Shown here: piece by piece, positions 9,247-18,120 of the stretch
Position numbering within the stretch: the stretch's first letter is position 1
Layout of the letters: every line of letters starts with the position of its first letter
NCBI RefSeq assembly: GCF_002218005.2
Contig: NZ_AP018678.1
Span: 930,001 to 994,000 of the forward strand
Reading direction: 5' to 3'
Length of the DNA: 64,000 nt
DNA from: Vibrio algivorus
GTDB taxonomy: Bacteria > Pseudomonadota > Gammaproteobacteria > Enterobacterales > Vibrionaceae
Made by a program: the position numbers and the translations under genes
The notes under the pieces: generated by a model
The model's database searches: none
What the model was told of the DNA's origin: nothing
Seen by the model: the letters and a program-made list of their open reading frames with translations, nothing else

Positions 9247-10185
9247 ATGGGTAAGTTAGTTGAAGGCGTATGGCATGACGTGTGGTATGACACTAAATCG
9301 AGCGGTGGCAAATTTGTTCGTGAAGATGCCGGTTTTCGAGATTGGATTGAAAATAAGCCAGATGCGGCATTTCAACCTGAATCAGGTCGCTATCATTTGT
9401 ATGTTTCTCTTGCTTGTCCGTGGGCGCATCGCACCTTAATTATGCGTGAATTAAAAGGATTAGCCGGCCATATTGATGTCACTGTCGTGAGCCCGGATAT
9501 GTTGGAAAATGGTTGGGAGTTTAGCCAACCTGAACCGCTCTTTGGTTTTACTAAACTTCATGAAATTTACACCCAAGCCAAGAATGACTATTCAGGTCGA
9601 GTGACGGTTCCTACGCTGTGGGATAAGAAAACCAATACTATTATTAGTAATGAATCATCAGAAATTCTGCGCATGTTTAATTCGGAGTTTAATGATTTAA
9701 CGGGTAATAGCGATGACTACTACCCAGCAGATTTACGTTCAGAAATCGATAAATGGAATGAATTTATCTATCCCAATATTAATAACGGTGTATATAAAAC
9801 GGGTTTTGCCACTACACAACAAGCGTATGAAGATGCGTTTGATAGCTTGTTTGCAGCGTTAGATAAGGTGGAGCAGCATCTATCTCAGAGTAAGTATCTG
9901 GTTGGTGAGAAAATCACAGAAGCGGATTGGCGTTTGTTTACCACTTTAATTCGTTTTGATGCGGTTTACGTTGGCCATTTCAAGTGTAACTTAAAACGTA
10001 TTGCTGACTACTCGAATATTCAAGGTTATATGAAAGAGCTTTATCAAGTGCCAGGCGTAAAAGAAACGGTTAATTTTGATCATATTAAACGTCATTATTA
10101 TTTCAGTCATAAAGGTATTAATCCGACTCAAGTTATCCCTAAAGGACCAGAATTGGACTTAGATTCACCTCATGGGCGAGGGTAA
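9247..10185 (+). CDS. yqjG: Glutathionyl-hydroquinone reductase (Xi-class GST)
   Basis: Cytosolic enzyme that removes glutathione from glutathionyl-hydroquinones, 312 residues. The Xi-class hallmark CPWAHR is present with the nucleophile C57, preceded by the family's N-terminal GxWHDxWYDT pattern. The C-terminal helical GST domain contains LVGEKITEADWRLFTTLIRFD, also typical. The second of two ATGs (9247) is chosen because AGGAG at 9236-9240 then has 6-base spacing. Stands alone with its own upstream region. Confidence 0.93.
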   Translation: MGKLVEGVWHDVWYDTKSSGGKFVREDAGFRDWIENKPDAAFQPESGRYHLYVSLACPWAHRTLIMRELKGLAGHIDVTVVSPDMLENGWEFSQPEPLFGFTKLHEIYTQAKNDYSGRVTVPTLWDKKTNTIISNESSEILRMFNSEFNDLTGNSDDYYPADLRSEIDKWNEFIYPNINNGVYKTGFATTQQAYEDAFDSLFAALDKVEQHLSQSKYLVGEKITEADWRLFTTLIRFDAVYVGHFKCNLKRIADYSNIQGYMKELYQVPGVKETVNFDHIKRHYYFSHKGINPTQVIPKGPELDLDSPHGRG

Positions 10186-10292
10186 CGTTGGTTGGCTGAA
10201 TATTATTAATCTCAGTAATAAATATAAATCACTTGAAATTTATAGGGTTTATTGACTAAATTAAAGACTCAAGCAATCAAAGGTATTTGACT

Positions 10293-10673
10293 ATGTTAAA
10301 GAGTAACCCAAAAATCATTACATTAACGATGCTCGCTTCTGCTTTAGCGCTTTCTGGCTGTGCTTCAAACGATGAAGTGATTGAGCAGCAAAATCAACAA
10401 GCAGAACAACTAAATTCTCTACAAGTTGAACTACAAGCTCAGAAGGAGTCGAATCAGCAACTAGCAGATAAAGTTGATCAACTGTCTATGGATCAAGATG
10501 AAATTAAGCAACAAATGCAAGATAAATCGAGCGTTTATGTGATCAAAGAAAATGATACTTTATATCGTATTGCCAACGATCATGATATGACTGTTGATGA
10601 GTTACAGCAATTAAACCCAGAGATTAAAAATCCCAAATCATTATTAATTGGTCAAACGATTAAACTTAAATAA
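10293..10673 (+). CDS. LysM-domain lipoprotein
   Basis: Predicted outer-membrane or periplasmic lipoprotein of 126 residues. Lipobox LSGC puts the lipidated cysteine at C23. Residues 27-75 are rich in Gln, Glu and Lys with heptad-like spacing, so probably a coiled coil, as in Lpp or the YbgF N-terminus. A LysM peptidoglycan-binding module fills about residues 80-126 (VYVIKENDTLYRIAND...). ATG 10293 is preferred over TTG 10287 because AAAGG lies 9 bases upstream. It probably anchors envelope to peptidoglycan. A strong hairpin follows. Confidence 0.85.
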   Translation: MLKSNPKIITLTMLASALALSGCASNDEVIEQQNQQAEQLNSLQVELQAQKESNQQLADKVDQLSMDQDEIKQQMQDKSSVYVIKENDTLYRIANDHDMTVDELQQLNPEIKNPKSLLIGQTIKLK

Positions 10674-10708
10674 TTGATTAAAGTTTGGATATAAATTAAA
10701 ACTTCAAT

Positions 10709-10739
10709 AAAAATGGCTGATCTATGATCAGCCATTTTT
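10709..10739. terminator. Bidirectional terminator
   Basis: A perfect 14-bp inverted repeat (AAAAATGGCTGATC) around a 3-base TAT loop. A-run on one side and T-run on the other let it serve both the LysM gene and the convergent dicarboxylate carrier gene. Confidence 0.92.
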
Positions 10740-10771
10740 GCAGGTGGAGCAGTGGTATCTACCTCGTGTAA

Positions 10772-12097
10772 CTATCCTAATAAGGTCGTAGATATAAAGT
10801 AGCCAATTACAGTCGCTGTTGATACACCGATGATGCCCGGAATAAAGAAGCTGTGATTTAATACATACTTACCAATCGACGTCGTGCCTGAACGGTCAAA
10901 GGTGATCGCTGCTAGATCCGATGGGTAGAATGGGAAGAAGAAATAAGCATAACAAGCTGGAATTACTCCTATCAATACTTCCGGTGGAATACCCAGTGAG
11001 AAACCTAATGGGAACATAATCGTCAGTACAGCGGCTTGGCTTTTTAAGAAAACCGAAGTAGCAAACATTGCAAAAGCAAAGGTCCAAGGATGAACACTGA
11101 CAATGTCGCTGACCATTTCAATCAAGTAAGGCTTATGATGCTCAATGATAGTGTCACTCATCCAAGCAATACCAAAGATAATGATTACTGCCGACATCCC
11201 TGCAGTAAATACATTACTTTTAGCGATTTCTTTTGGATCGACTTTAGTGCATAGCAAAATAATAGCGCCGACTGCCAACATCAAAAATTGAATGGCGACC
11301 GACATGCCAACCCCTTGAGGTAACAGACTCAGATCTTTACCAAACATTGCGACAAAAACCACTACCGCAATACCGGCTAAAAATACGGTTAAACCTGTTT
11401 TGGCCTTTTTGGCATTGGCAATATCATTACCGCCTTCAACGGTTTCATCAATTAACGCAGCTTTAAAATCTGGATTTTTGCAGCGTTCGATAAAGGCTTC
11501 GTCTTGATCGAGTTCTTTACCGCGGAATAGGCTCCAAGTACAACCGGCGAGTAAGCCACATAGGGTTGCTGGAATGGTGACCATCAGCACTTGAACCAGC
11601 GAAATATCTAAATCATTTTTTGCTGCGGTGGCCATTACGACGGCAGCGGCAGCAGCGATTGGACTTGCGGTAATACCCATTTGCGAAGCTACAGAAGCCA
11701 TTGCCATTGGACGTTCTGGACGAATGCCTTTTTTAATCGAAACATCGTAGATAACCGGTAGAAGTGGGTAAACACTGTGACCAGTGCCAACAAGAACAGT
11801 CAAAAGATAAGTACAAAATGGACCTAAAAAGACAATTTGATTCGGGTGTTTACGCAGCAGCCTTTCTGCAAATTTAACCAGTAATTTTAAACCGCCAGTT
11901 GCTTCTAATGTTGCTGATGCTGCGACAACCGCAAGAATAATCAACATAACGCTGATCGGCGGAGAGCCCGGTGCTATACCAAATACAAACGCTAAAACGG
12001 AAACACCTAGGCCGCCTAATAAGCCAAAGGCAATACCGCCAAATCGAATCCCTGTGAAAATGACTGCTAACAGCAGCAGCATGTGAATATAGAACAT
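10772..12097 (-). CDS. Anaerobic C4-dicarboxylate transporter, DcuA/DcuB family
   Basis: Inner-membrane carrier of 441 residues, about 10-12 membrane segments. It probably exchanges fumarate, malate or aspartate for succinate during fumarate respiration. Family landmarks are PPISVMLIILAVVAASATLEA near residue 50, GTGHSVYPLLPVIYD, KKGIRPERPMAMASVASQMG, and FYPSDLAAITFDRSGTTSIG near the end; these match E. coli DcuB motifs. Which of DcuA or DcuB it resembles more was not resolved. Single gene. Confidence 0.9.
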   Translation of the reverse strand: MFYIHMLLLLAVIFTGIRFGGIAFGLLGGLGVSVLAFVFGIAPGSPPISVMLIILAVVAASATLEATGGLKLLVKFAERLLRKHPNQIVFLGPFCTYLLTVLVGTGHSVYPLLPVIYDVSIKKGIRPERPMAMASVASQMGITASPIAAAAAVVMATAAKNDLDISLVQVLMVTIPATLCGLLAGCTWSLFRGKELDQDEAFIERCKNPDFKAALIDETVEGGNDIANAKKAKTGLTVFLAGIAVVVFVAMFGKDLSLLPQGVGMSVAIQFLMLAVGAIILLCTKVDPKEIAKSNVFTAGMSAVIIIFGIAWMSDTIIEHHKPYLIEMVSDIVSVHPWTFAFAMFATSVFLKSQAAVLTIMFPLGFSLGIPPEVLIGVIPACYAYFFFPFYPSDLAAITFDRSGTTSIGKYVLNHSFFIPGIIGVSTATVIGYFISTTLLG

Positions 12098-12541
12098 ACC
12101 TGTATACCCCTAAAGTATTAATACTATAGAGACGGTAGCATTTCCGAAATTGAGCCATCTTGATCTAGTACAACATCAATACGTTATTTTAACAGTGGTA
12201 ATTGATAGTGTTATGGTGGTTTGAAAAAGGTGAAGAAATAGAAGGGAAAGATAAGAGAAAGAGAAGCATAGAGCCCTAACATGCTGAGAGCCCTATGATT
12301 AAAAATAGTGTCGTTTTGTTTATGTGTTAATCAAGCAACCTAGCTTTATACCCAAGTAACTTGCCCTTCGGGAGCTTCATTCAAACCTCTTCTTTTGTAT
12401 AAAGAGATAGGGCGTATCAGATTGGTTTGAAAGGTGCCTACATTTCTTCGTCAATCTTCCCAGCCTAAAGGTCTGGGTGAGAGCTCTGAGTTCTGCATCT
12501 TAAAATCACTTGGGTATATATCAACACAATCTATTTTCACC
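12098..12541. other. Intergenic region containing a short copy of the 285-bp repeat family
   Basis: 444 bases upstream of the Dcu gene and downstream of the deaminase gene. No gene seen. The right half is the repeat copy at 12347-12518; the left part presumably holds the Dcu promoter. Confidence 0.6.
12347..12518. repeat. Family-A dispersed repeat, internally deleted copy (172 bp)
   Basis: Starts TATACCCAAGTAACTT and ends AAATCACTTGGGTATA, the terminal inverted repeats of family A. It lacks the left 100 or so bases (the AAACAAGCTTTAGGC segment) present in the full copy at 39469-39753. Confidence 0.85.
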
Positions 12542-13948
12542 TTAACGAAGCTTCATTGCTTTTTCAGCAAGGCGTTTTGCAGCTGCTCGATGTTGAATTA
12601 ATAAACACTCTAGGTCGAGCCCGATAACATGTCCATCATGTACTCTCCATTCACCGTTAATCATCACGCGGTCAGCTTGTTGTGCACCACACATAATTAA
12701 TGCCGCCAATGGATCGTGTGAGCCAGAGAAACGAATCTCATCTAGGGTAAACATTGAAATATCCGCTTGCTTACCGACTTCTAGTGTTCCGATGTCAGTG
12801 CGTCCCATTGCAGCTGCCGAGCCTTTGGTTGCCCAACGTAGAGCATCAAGATGTGACACATTCGCAGAGCCATAACGTAGACGCTGTAAATACATCGCCA
12901 TGCGGACTTCTGCAATCATGTTTGAACCATCGTTAGACGCGGAACCATCGACACCTAAACCGACTTTCACACCAGCAGCTTCTAATTCGTTATTACGACA
13001 AATACCAGAGGCAAGCATCATGTTCGAGGTTGGACAATGGCTGATACCAACGCCGGCATTACCTAGCCGCTTGATTTCTTCATCATTAAAGTGGATGCCA
13101 TGCGCCAGCCAAGTCTTATCATTCAGCCAACCGACGCTTTCAAGGTAATCGACTGGGCGATGGCCAAAGCGTTGTAGGCAGAACTCTTCTTCATCAATGG
13201 TTTCACACAAGTGAGTATGCATCATCACATTTTCTTGATGAGCAATGCGCGAAGTTTCTTTCATTAAATCAGTCGTAACAGAAAATGGCGAACATGGCGC
13301 CAAAGCAATTTGCGTCATCGCGCCACTTTCACGTTGGTGATACTGGTTAATTAACCTTAGGCTGTCATCAATGATGGTTTGTTCGGTTTGAATGGTGTGA
13401 CGAGGAGGTAAGCCACCGTCGTCTTCCCCTAAGCTCATCGAGCCGCGAGTCAGAATTGCACGAACGCCGAGCTTTTTGGCGGTGTCAACTTGAATATCAA
13501 TCGCATTCTCTAAACCAACCGGAATTAGATAATGATGATCTGAGGCTGTAGTACAACCAGACATCATCATCTCAACGAGTGCGACTTCGGTAGAAAGGGC
13601 ATGCATTTCTTCATCAAGACCAGCCCATACTGGGTAGAGTGTTTTAAGCCAATTGAAGAGTTCTTTATCTAGTGCATCAGGGTAGGCGCGAGTTAAGGTT
13701 TGATAAAAGTGATGGTGGGCATTGATTAAGCCGGGTGTGACAACGTGATTTTTAGCATCGACCACATTATCAATTTTATAGCTTGGTTCAGCATTTAAAG
13801 CGACAAGTTCAAGTACGGTATTTCCTTGAACTACAATCCCACCACGTGCATCTTGTTCGCTACCAGTATAAATATCGAGCGGGTTTTTAATCCAAGTGGT
13901 TGTTAAGTTTTGATTCGCTGAATGTTGAGTATTAAGCGTTTGAGACAT
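12542..13948 (-). CDS. 8-Oxoguanine deaminase-type amidohydrolase
   Basis: Cytosolic metal-dependent amidohydrolase of the ATZ/TRZ group, 468 residues. Metal-site motifs are visible in order: GLINAHHHFYQTLTRAYP (HxH, about residues 75-92), HTHLCETIDEEEF, AHGIHF and GVDGSASNDGSN (Asp ligand). The QTLTRAYP and SMSLGEDDGG patterns fit the 8-oxoguanine deaminase family (PA0142 type; often mis-annotated as hydroxydechloroatrazine hydrolase). It would convert 8-oxoguanine to urate-like 8-oxo-xanthine in damaged-purine salvage. Transcribed after the NCS2 purine permease gene (123-base gap), which supports a purine role. Guanine deaminase is the alternative. Confidence 0.82.
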   Translation of the reverse strand: MSQTLNTQHSANQNLTTTWIKNPLDIYTGSEQDARGGIVVQGNTVLELVALNAEPSYKIDNVVDAKNHVVTPGLINAHHHFYQTLTRAYPDALDKELFNWLKTLYPVWAGLDEEMHALSTEVALVEMMMSGCTTASDHHYLIPVGLENAIDIQVDTAKKLGVRAILTRGSMSLGEDDGGLPPRHTIQTEQTIIDDSLRLINQYHQRESGAMTQIALAPCSPFSVTTDLMKETSRIAHQENVMMHTHLCETIDEEEFCLQRFGHRPVDYLESVGWLNDKTWLAHGIHFNDEEIKRLGNAGVGISHCPTSNMMLASGICRNNELEAAGVKVGLGVDGSASNDGSNMIAEVRMAMYLQRLRYGSANVSHLDALRWATKGSAAAMGRTDIGTLEVGKQADISMFTLDEIRFSGSHDPLAALIMCGAQQADRVMINGEWRVHDGHVIGLDLECLLIQHRAAAKRLAEKAMKLR

Positions 13949-14071
13949 TCATAATTTTCCTTAGCCATCTCAACCATTTCAGGGGAGAGGGTCTTATTTT
14001 TTTAGGTTGTTAGTGATTATTGTTGAAAAAGGTAAAAGCCGAACATGCCGACTTTTACCTTGGTATACATT

Positions 14072-15607
14072 TTATTTCATCGCGGTACTTGGGGTGAGTC
14101 GAGAGTGAGACTCGGACGACGAGGTCTGTTGATCCGACAAGTTATCGTCTTCAGATTGGGCCTCAAGTAATGTTTGGTTTCGTACTGCTTCACGTTCTGC
14201 AGCAATGGTTGCAATCGCTTTTGATATGGTTGCTTTTGATTCCATTACTTTAAATGCAGGGGAATGACATTCCTCATCTTTTGCCATTTCAACCACTTCT
14301 AGCTTTTTCATTGCTAATTCTTCTTTGCGGTTTTGCGGTAAAACTTGATGCAAGATAATTGCGATTAAGGTACCAGTAGTGATGCCTGAGTGGAAGAATT
14401 CTGCTACCGCATGAGGTAAATGCTGAATTAAACGAGGTTCAATCGTAACCGCAAGACCAGCAGCTAGGCTGACACAAATGATTAATGCATTACGTTTAGT
14501 ATCGGCTGCTTTAATCAGCATGCGAATGCCAGCATAAGCGATCATACCGAACATAATGAAACCTACACCGCCTAATACAGGTTTTGGAATAGTGACTGCA
14601 AGCGCTGCCAATTTTGGAAACAGACCGCCTAGAATCAAGAGGCCACCCGTCGTGGCAACAACGTAACGACTTGCTACCCCAGTAATACCTACAATACCTA
14701 CGTTTTGACTAAACGAAGCTAATGGCATCCCTGTCATCAGTGCTGAAAGGGTACTACCTAGACCATCACCTAATACGCCACGTTTTAAATCTTTACCTGA
14801 TACTTCTTTTTGGCAGTTAGCACCTAGTGCCATGAAATCACCTGTTGCCTCGGCAACAACGATAATATAAGCCAAACTCATGCTTAGAATTGCGCCCCAA
14901 GAGAAGGTCATGCCATATTTAAGAGGGGTCGGGCTGCCTACCCAGGAAGCTTCTGTTACTTGGTTCAAATCGACCATACCCATAGTCAAGGCAGCAATGT
15001 AGCCACCGACTAATCCAATCACAATGGCAGAGGCTGCGATCATACCTTTGCAATACACTGAGACTAAGATAACGATACCAAGTGAGATTAAAGCGAGAAA
15101 CAATTTTGGTAAGGTCGCGAACTCTTCACTACCTTTTGGTGCATCACCAATCCAGCTCATTGCAACAGGGAGAATAGTTAAACCGATTAACGTAATTACA
15201 ACCCCACTGACCACATCTGGAAAGAGCTTTTTAATCTGCGTCATGAAGAAGCTGGCAAAAATCACCAAGAATGAGCCAACAAAAGCAGCACCCATAATGC
15301 CACTCATACCATCCGCTTTACCGATAGAAATCGCCACACCGAGGAAAGCAAAACTAGAACCCATCACAACCGGTAATCGAATCCCCACAGGGCCAAGACC
15401 GACACATTGAACAATAGTGGCAATGCCACCGACGAGTAACGCAGCGTTAATCAGATCTGCAATTTCAGCCGCTGGTAAGCCGACAGATGCACCGACAATA
15501 AGAGGCACCGCAACGATTCCCCCGATCGATGCCAGCATGTGTTGTAAGGCCAGTAGTAATGTTGTTCCAACAGGTGGGCGTTGGTTAAGCGTATATGTAA
15601 GCTTCAT
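14072..15607 (-). CDS. NCS2-family purine (xanthine/uric acid) permease
   Basis: Inner-membrane nucleobase:cation symporter, 511 residues, 12-14 membrane segments. The N-terminal LLLALQHMLASIGGIVAVPLIVG and the NCS2 signature QNVGIVGITG (about residue 298) are clear. It resembles xanthine/urate permeases more than uracil permeases. The last 90 residues (after about 415) are a hydrophilic tail rich in Glu and Ser, longer than usual. AAGGAA precedes the ATG. Upstream of the deaminase gene on the same strand, so together they form a likely purine-salvage unit. Confidence 0.88.
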   Translation of the reverse strand: MKLTYTLNQRPPVGTTLLLALQHMLASIGGIVAVPLIVGASVGLPAAEIADLINAALLVGGIATIVQCVGLGPVGIRLPVVMGSSFAFLGVAISIGKADGMSGIMGAAFVGSFLVIFASFFMTQIKKLFPDVVSGVVITLIGLTILPVAMSWIGDAPKGSEEFATLPKLFLALISLGIVILVSVYCKGMIAASAIVIGLVGGYIAALTMGMVDLNQVTEASWVGSPTPLKYGMTFSWGAILSMSLAYIIVVAEATGDFMALGANCQKEVSGKDLKRGVLGDGLGSTLSALMTGMPLASFSQNVGIVGITGVASRYVVATTGGLLILGGLFPKLAALAVTIPKPVLGGVGFIMFGMIAYAGIRMLIKAADTKRNALIICVSLAAGLAVTIEPRLIQHLPHAVAEFFHSGITTGTLIAIILHQVLPQNRKEELAMKKLEVVEMAKDEECHSPAFKVMESKATISKAIATIAAEREAVRNQTLLEAQSEDDNLSDQQTSSSESHSRLTPSTAMK

Positions 15608-16065
15608 GACATTTCCTTAGTGTCTATTCCACTAGATTCTTATAGGTAGTAATGGGCCTACCTTCCTAAGTTCGAATTAGCAGTTCTTGTTATATACCCA
15701 AATCATGTGGGTAGTTATATTTCTGCATCCATGTATGTATAGGTGTGCTTTAACATTAATGCAACAATATTGAATACAATCAATTTTGTAAATTAGTGGT
15801 GTTAATTTCTGCAAGCTAGGTCTAACTGGCAAGTTTTGTGCCAAAACTGAAATGAAGTGAATGGAGAGAGGAATTAGTCGATTATGGCAGGTAAGTATTT
15901 GTAATTAAAAGGTGTGTAAATCATAAAAGTGCACGTTTTGTTATAAATTAGTGCAAATTAATTTCGGAAGTATTGTGTACAATTTTAAATTATATTGTTT
16001 TTAATCTTGTGGTTTTTGTGTTTTTTCTATTGCCAGAATGTGAAGTGAGACAGATTTTAGACGAA
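15608..16065. other. Intergenic region upstream of NCS2 permease gene
   Basis: About 460 bases with no convincing gene. On the minus strand, the permease leader has two small hairpins: TACCCAAATCATGTGGGTA at about 15694-15712, and AGGTAGTAATGGGCCTACCT at about 15646-15665. I looked for the purine-riboswitch core and did not find it. Confidence 0.4.
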
Positions 16066-16094
16066 AAAAAACCAACTGCGAGAGTTGGTTTTTT
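16066..16094 (-). terminator. Terminator of the tRNA-Tyr cluster
   Basis: Stem AAAAAACCAACT/AGTTGGTTTTTT with a 5-base GCGAG loop, 30 bases downstream of the last tRNA on the minus strand. Runs of A and T make it work in either direction. Confidence 0.9.
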
Positions 16095-16124
16095 ATGTCT
16101 TTTTTATAATAAAAAGAGAAAGAA

Positions 16125-16209
<85 letters not shown>

Positions 16210-16305
16210 ACAAATTGTGTTTGTTCTTTAACAATACGAATGACCTGACATCGTACCTAGAACGTCTTGCTCATGCTAAAAAGAGTAACACTAGCAAGTT
16301 AATAA

Positions 16306-16390
<85 letters not shown>

Positions 16391-16487
16391 ACAAATTGTG
16401 TTTGTTCTTCAACAATACGAATGACCTGACATCGTACCTAGAACGTCTTGCTCGTGCTAAAAGGAATAACACCAGCAAGTTAAATAA

Positions 16488-16572
<85 letters not shown>

Positions 16573-16587
16573 ACAAGTGTGGGGCGC

Positions 16588-16615
16588 ATAATAGCAAACT
16601 GTTTTAGGCTGTAAA
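16588..16615 (-). promoter_or_regulatory. Promoter of the tRNA-Tyr cluster
   Basis: On the minus strand, -35 TTTACA (16615-16610), 16-base spacer, -10 TATTAT (16593-16588), then a GC-rich discriminator GCGCCCC. This is the usual arrangement of a stringently controlled stable-RNA promoter. Confidence 0.8.
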
Positions 16616-16692
16616 GAAGTTTTTTTAAATAATTGATTAAGTGTTGAGTTTTCGAACTGATTGGGATTTGAGTGGTATTTTATTGAGCAACT

Positions 16693-16909
16693 TGAGCATG
16701 ATCATAGTGATTCTATCTCTGTTCAATTTAACGCGGCTTAAAGCTTGTTTTAACTTGCCTTATGGGAGCTTCATCCAAATATCTTCTTTTTGTATAGAGA
16801 TAGGCGTGTCAGATTAGCTTGAAAGGTGCTTACTTCTTGCGTCAACTTTCCCTGCCTAATGGGTTGGATGGTAGCTCTGAATTGTGCATCTTGACGCCAC
16901 TTGGGTATA
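16693..16909. repeat. Family-A dispersed repeat, degenerate copy
   Basis: Contains the segments CATGATCATAGTGATTC, TTAAAGCTTGTTTTAACTTGCC, GGAGCTTCATCCAAAT and GATGGTAGCTCTGAATTG, and ends CACTTGGGTATA. The left terminus is lost or diverged. Lies in the otherwise empty region between the tRNA cluster and the RND genes. Confidence 0.8.
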
Positions 16910-17052
16910 GTTGAAATTGGCGACTGACAACCGGTGGATTATTTACTTTAACGATAAGCATATTTACATTGTTTTACGTTCAACATATCTTTCTGCTGAT
17001 AGAATAAATATTTGCACCTTGAGCCTACTTGGGCATATAAATGGAATTTGTC

Positions 17053-18120
17053 ATGGATAAAATATCACTATCTTCAGTTGCTATCGCTTTCTCTCTTTTT
17101 ATTGCCACTTCTCATTTGGCGAATGCTAATGATAAACCAACGGGAATCCCTGTTGGCGCTCAAATTGTTCAAGAGCACGATGTTCAGCAAACCCTTACCT
17201 TAGTTGCCAAATTATCGGCGCAAGAATCCGTAACCATTAAACCAGAAGTTTCGGGCAAGATAGAAAAAATTCTGGTGCATTCCAATCAAGAAGTAAAAAT
17301 AAACCAACCGCTTTTGGTGTTAGACGAGAAAAAAGCTCGTGCAGCTCTTAACGAGGCGAGAGCTTATTATAATGATGAAAAGCGTAAGGAACGAGAATTC
17401 GCCAGTTTGGTTAAAAAGAATGCGATTACGCAGACTGAACTAGATGCCCAACGTGCCAGTGTGGATATTGCTAAGGCGCGTATGGATGTCGCATTAGCCG
17501 AGCTGTCTTACCTTAATATCAATGCACCATTTTCCGGTACAGTTGGCTTCATTGATTTCAGTAAAGGTAAAACCGTTAGCGCCAGTGAAGAGCTATTTAC
17601 TCTAGATAATTTAGATAACATGCGTTTGGATTTACAGGTGCCAGAAAAGTATCTTTCAGAAATATCTTTGGGTATGGAAGTGAACACTCAAAGTCGCGCT
17701 TGGAACGACCAAGTCTTTCCAGGCAAGGTCACACATATCAATACTCGAGTTAACAGCGCAACCTTGAGTGTGCCAGTTCGTGTTGATATTGCCAATCCTG
17801 ATCATAAATTAAAGCCGGGCATGCTGATGTCGGCTATCTTAACTTTTCCTATTATTCATAAACCTATCATTCCAGTTCAAGCGCTCGAATATTCGGGTAC
17901 TAAACGTTACGTGTATGTAATTGAAAATAATAAAGTTACTCGTACGGAAATTATTTTAGGTGCACGTATAGAAGATAAAATTGTGGTGGAATCTGGCCTT
18001 GAAATTGGCAAGAAAATTGTCACTAAAGGTCTTGTTAATATGCGTGATGGGTTAAGTGTGAAAGTGGTAGAACAAGATTCACTAACATTACCGAACACAG
18101 AAAACCAAGGAGCTCAATAA
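17053..18120 (+). CDS. vexG: RND efflux periplasmic adaptor (membrane fusion protein), VexG-like
   Basis: Periplasmic adaptor of about 355 residues linking the inner-membrane RND pump to an outer-membrane channel. It has a Sec signal peptide (ends LANA-ND), a lipoyl half-motif VTIKPEVSGKIEKILVHSNQ, a coiled-coil hairpin (about residues 95-155), and the matching lipoyl half LNINAPFSGTVGFIDF. The C-terminal membrane-proximal domain follows. ATG 17053 is chosen; ATG 17041 is an in-frame alternative and neither has a strong ribosome-binding site. The next gene overlaps the stop by one base (TAATG). The VexG name is inferred from the VexH-like partner. Confidence 0.85.
   Translation: MDKISLSSVAIAFSLFIATSHLANANDKPTGIPVGAQIVQEHDVQQTLTLVAKLSAQESVTIKPEVSGKIEKILVHSNQEVKINQPLLVLDEKKARAALNEARAYYNDEKRKEREFASLVKKNAITQTELDAQRASVDIAKARMDVALAELSYLNINAPFSGTVGFIDFSKGKTVSASEELFTLDNLDNMRLDLQVPEKYLSEISLGMEVNTQSRAWNDQVFPGKVTHINTRVNSATLSVPVRVDIANPDHKLKPGMLMSAILTFPIIHKPIIPVQALEYSGTKRYVYVIENNKVTRTEIILGARIEDKIVVESGLEIGKKIVTKGLVNMRDGLSVKVVEQDSLTLPNTENQGAQ

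Noticed and set aside
15608..15800. Purine riboswitch upstream of the NCS2 permease
   Set aside because: Conserved junction sequences of the guanine/adenine/xanthine aptamers were not found; only small local hairpins are present.
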